Assembly (NCBI GenBank): GCA_025458665.1
Contig: JALOSG010000184.1
Span: 1 to 5,068 of the forward strand
Reading direction: 5' to 3'
DNA length: 5,068 bases
From: Serpentinimonas sp.
Lineage (GTDB): Bacteria; Pseudomonadota; Gammaproteobacteria; Burkholderiales; Burkholderiaceae_C
In this document: positions 4,380-5,068 of the stretch, piece by piece
Numbering within the stretch: the first letter of the stretch is position 1
Layout of the letters: every line of letters begins with the position of its first letter
The notes under the pieces: model-generated
Database searches by the model: none
What the model was told of the DNA's origin: nothing
Seen by the model: the letters and a program-made list of their open reading frames with translations, nothing else
Program-made: the position numbers and the translations under genes

Positions 4380-5068
4380 ATGTCCAAGACACCCCCATCG
4401 AAACCCACTGGTTTCTCCATCAACAGCCGCGCTACCCGCGGCATCATTTACCAAGTCATTGCTTTGCTGCTGGTGGCCAGCGGCGTCTGGTTCCTTGCAC
4501 ACAACACCCAGGTCAACATGGAGGCCCGGGGCATTCCCAGCGGCTTCGGTTTCCTGAGCGCACCGGCTGGTTTCGACATCGGCGAGACGGTCATTCCCTA
4601 CGACCCCAGCCAGAGCTATGGGCGCGCCATCTTCATCGGGGTACTCAACACCCTGAAGGTGGCCATTCTGGGCATTGTTTTCACCACCATCATCGGCGTG
4701 CTCATCGGCGTGGGGCGCTTCTCGCGCAACGGCCTGGTGCGCGGCCTGTGCTACGGGTACGTGGAGCTTTTCCGCAACGTCCCCATCCTGCTGCAGTTGC
4801 TCATGTGGTACCTGTTCATGGTGGAAGTGCTTCCCCCTTCCAACCAGCCGTGGAAGCTGTGGGACCTGTTTTTTCTGAGCAAGGGCGGGTTCTCCATGCC
4901 GGCACCCATGGCCGGCATAGGATGGCACTGGGTCCTGGTGGGCGCTGCTGCCGGTGTGGCCGCGGCCATCCTCTGGCGCAACCGCATGCAGAAGCGCTTC
5001 GAGGCCACTGGCCAGATCGGTGACCGCATCTGGGCGCCCATTGCGCTGGTGGTGGTGCTGGCCCTGGT
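4380..5068 (+). CDS. aapQ: General L-amino acid ABC transporter permease AapQ, 3' end beyond the window
   Basis: The frame is open for 229 codons to the right edge. Known AapQ proteins have about 400 residues, so a little over half is present. It is one of two inner-membrane permease subunits of the AapJQMP importer. A cytoplasmic N-terminus of about 20 residues leads into a first helix at about 22-40 (GIIYQVIALLLVASGVWFL). A periplasmic stretch follows with NMEARGIPSGFGFLSAPAGFDIGE at 46-69, which is characteristic of AapQ/BztB. The HisM/HisQ-type permease opening comes next: GVLNTLKVAILGIVFTTIIGVLIGVGRFSRN at 87-117, then YGYVELFRNVPILLQLLMWY at 125-144. Another helix lies at about 181-199 and one starts near 217. 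The EAA loop that docks the ATPase should lie in the missing half. An in-frame ATG at 4347 would add 11 residues. It is probably co-transcribed with aapJ through the hairpin-rich spacer. E. coli YhdX is the related name. Confidence 0.92.
   Translation, partial: MSKTPPSKPTGFSINSRATRGIIYQVIALLLVASGVWFLAHNTQVNMEARGIPSGFGFLSAPAGFDIGETVIPYDPSQSYGRAIFIGVLNTLKVAILGIVFTTIIGVLIGVGRFSRNGLVRGLCYGYVELFRNVPILLQLLMWYLFMVEVLPPSNQPWKLWDLFFLSKGGFSMPAPMAGIGWHWVLVGAAAGVAAAILWRNRMQKRFEATGQIGDRIWAPIALVVVLAL

Noticed and set aside
4263..4928. A 221-codon minus-strand open frame opposite aapQ
   Set aside because: The plus strand clearly encodes an AapQ permease through this stretch; the antisense product is His/Gln/Ala-rich and has no recognisable features.
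1..5068. Mobile elements, CRISPR arrays, tRNA or rRNA genes, toxin-antitoxin or defence genes
   Set aside because: I looked on both strands and saw no transposase motifs, terminal repeats, spaced repeat units, cloverleaf sequences or recognisable defence proteins.

Overview
The window looks like an ordinary chromosomal stretch from a high-GC betaproteobacterium, most likely a member of the Comamonadaceae (Acidovorax/Hydrogenophaga-like). The evidence is the strong G/C preference at third codon positions, the DUF2189-type membrane protein, the AcuI/YhdH-type reductase and the AapJ/AapQ-type amino acid transporter, all of which read as typical proteins of that group. The assignment rests on recognition by eye, not a search. 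I see no transposase, integrase, phage gene, CRISPR array, tRNA or rRNA, and no block of foreign base composition.

Layout, left to right. Positions 1-728 (minus strand) hold nearly all of a 2-oxoglutarate/Fe(II) dioxygenase of the PF10014 type with an intact metal-binding triad; its last few residues lie beyond the left edge. A 76-base divergent gap leads to a DUF2189 integral membrane protein (805-1602, plus). That gene runs tail to tail into acuI (1599-2612, minus), and the two stop codons share the bases TTAG. Upstream of acuI on the same strand is a short, tryptophan-rich, two-helix membrane protein (2679-2933), possibly co-transcribed with it. A 238-base divergent region (2934-3171) follows. 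It carries a good candidate sigma-54 promoter and a weaker sigma-70-like element centred in an inverted repeat, both pointing to the right.

The right third is the start of a polar amino acid ABC importer operon: aapJ (3172-4206), the complete periplasmic binding protein, then aapQ (4380 to the right edge), the first membrane permease, cut off at about 229 residues. Between them lie 173 non-coding bases with three consecutive hairpins. The last is terminator-like, as expected if the binding protein is made in excess over the permease. The aapM and aapP genes would be expected beyond the window.

Working together: AapJ captures L-amino acids in the periplasm and AapQ, with its missing partners, moves them inward. 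AcuI would reduce acryloyl-CoA to propionyl-CoA in the cytoplasm. The PF10014 enzyme may hydroxylate an amino acid. No single pathway visibly joins all the genes. I found no convincing new multi-gene system; the best leads are the aapJ-aapQ hairpin cluster, the sigma-54 candidate, the dioxygenase and the tryptophan-rich small protein.
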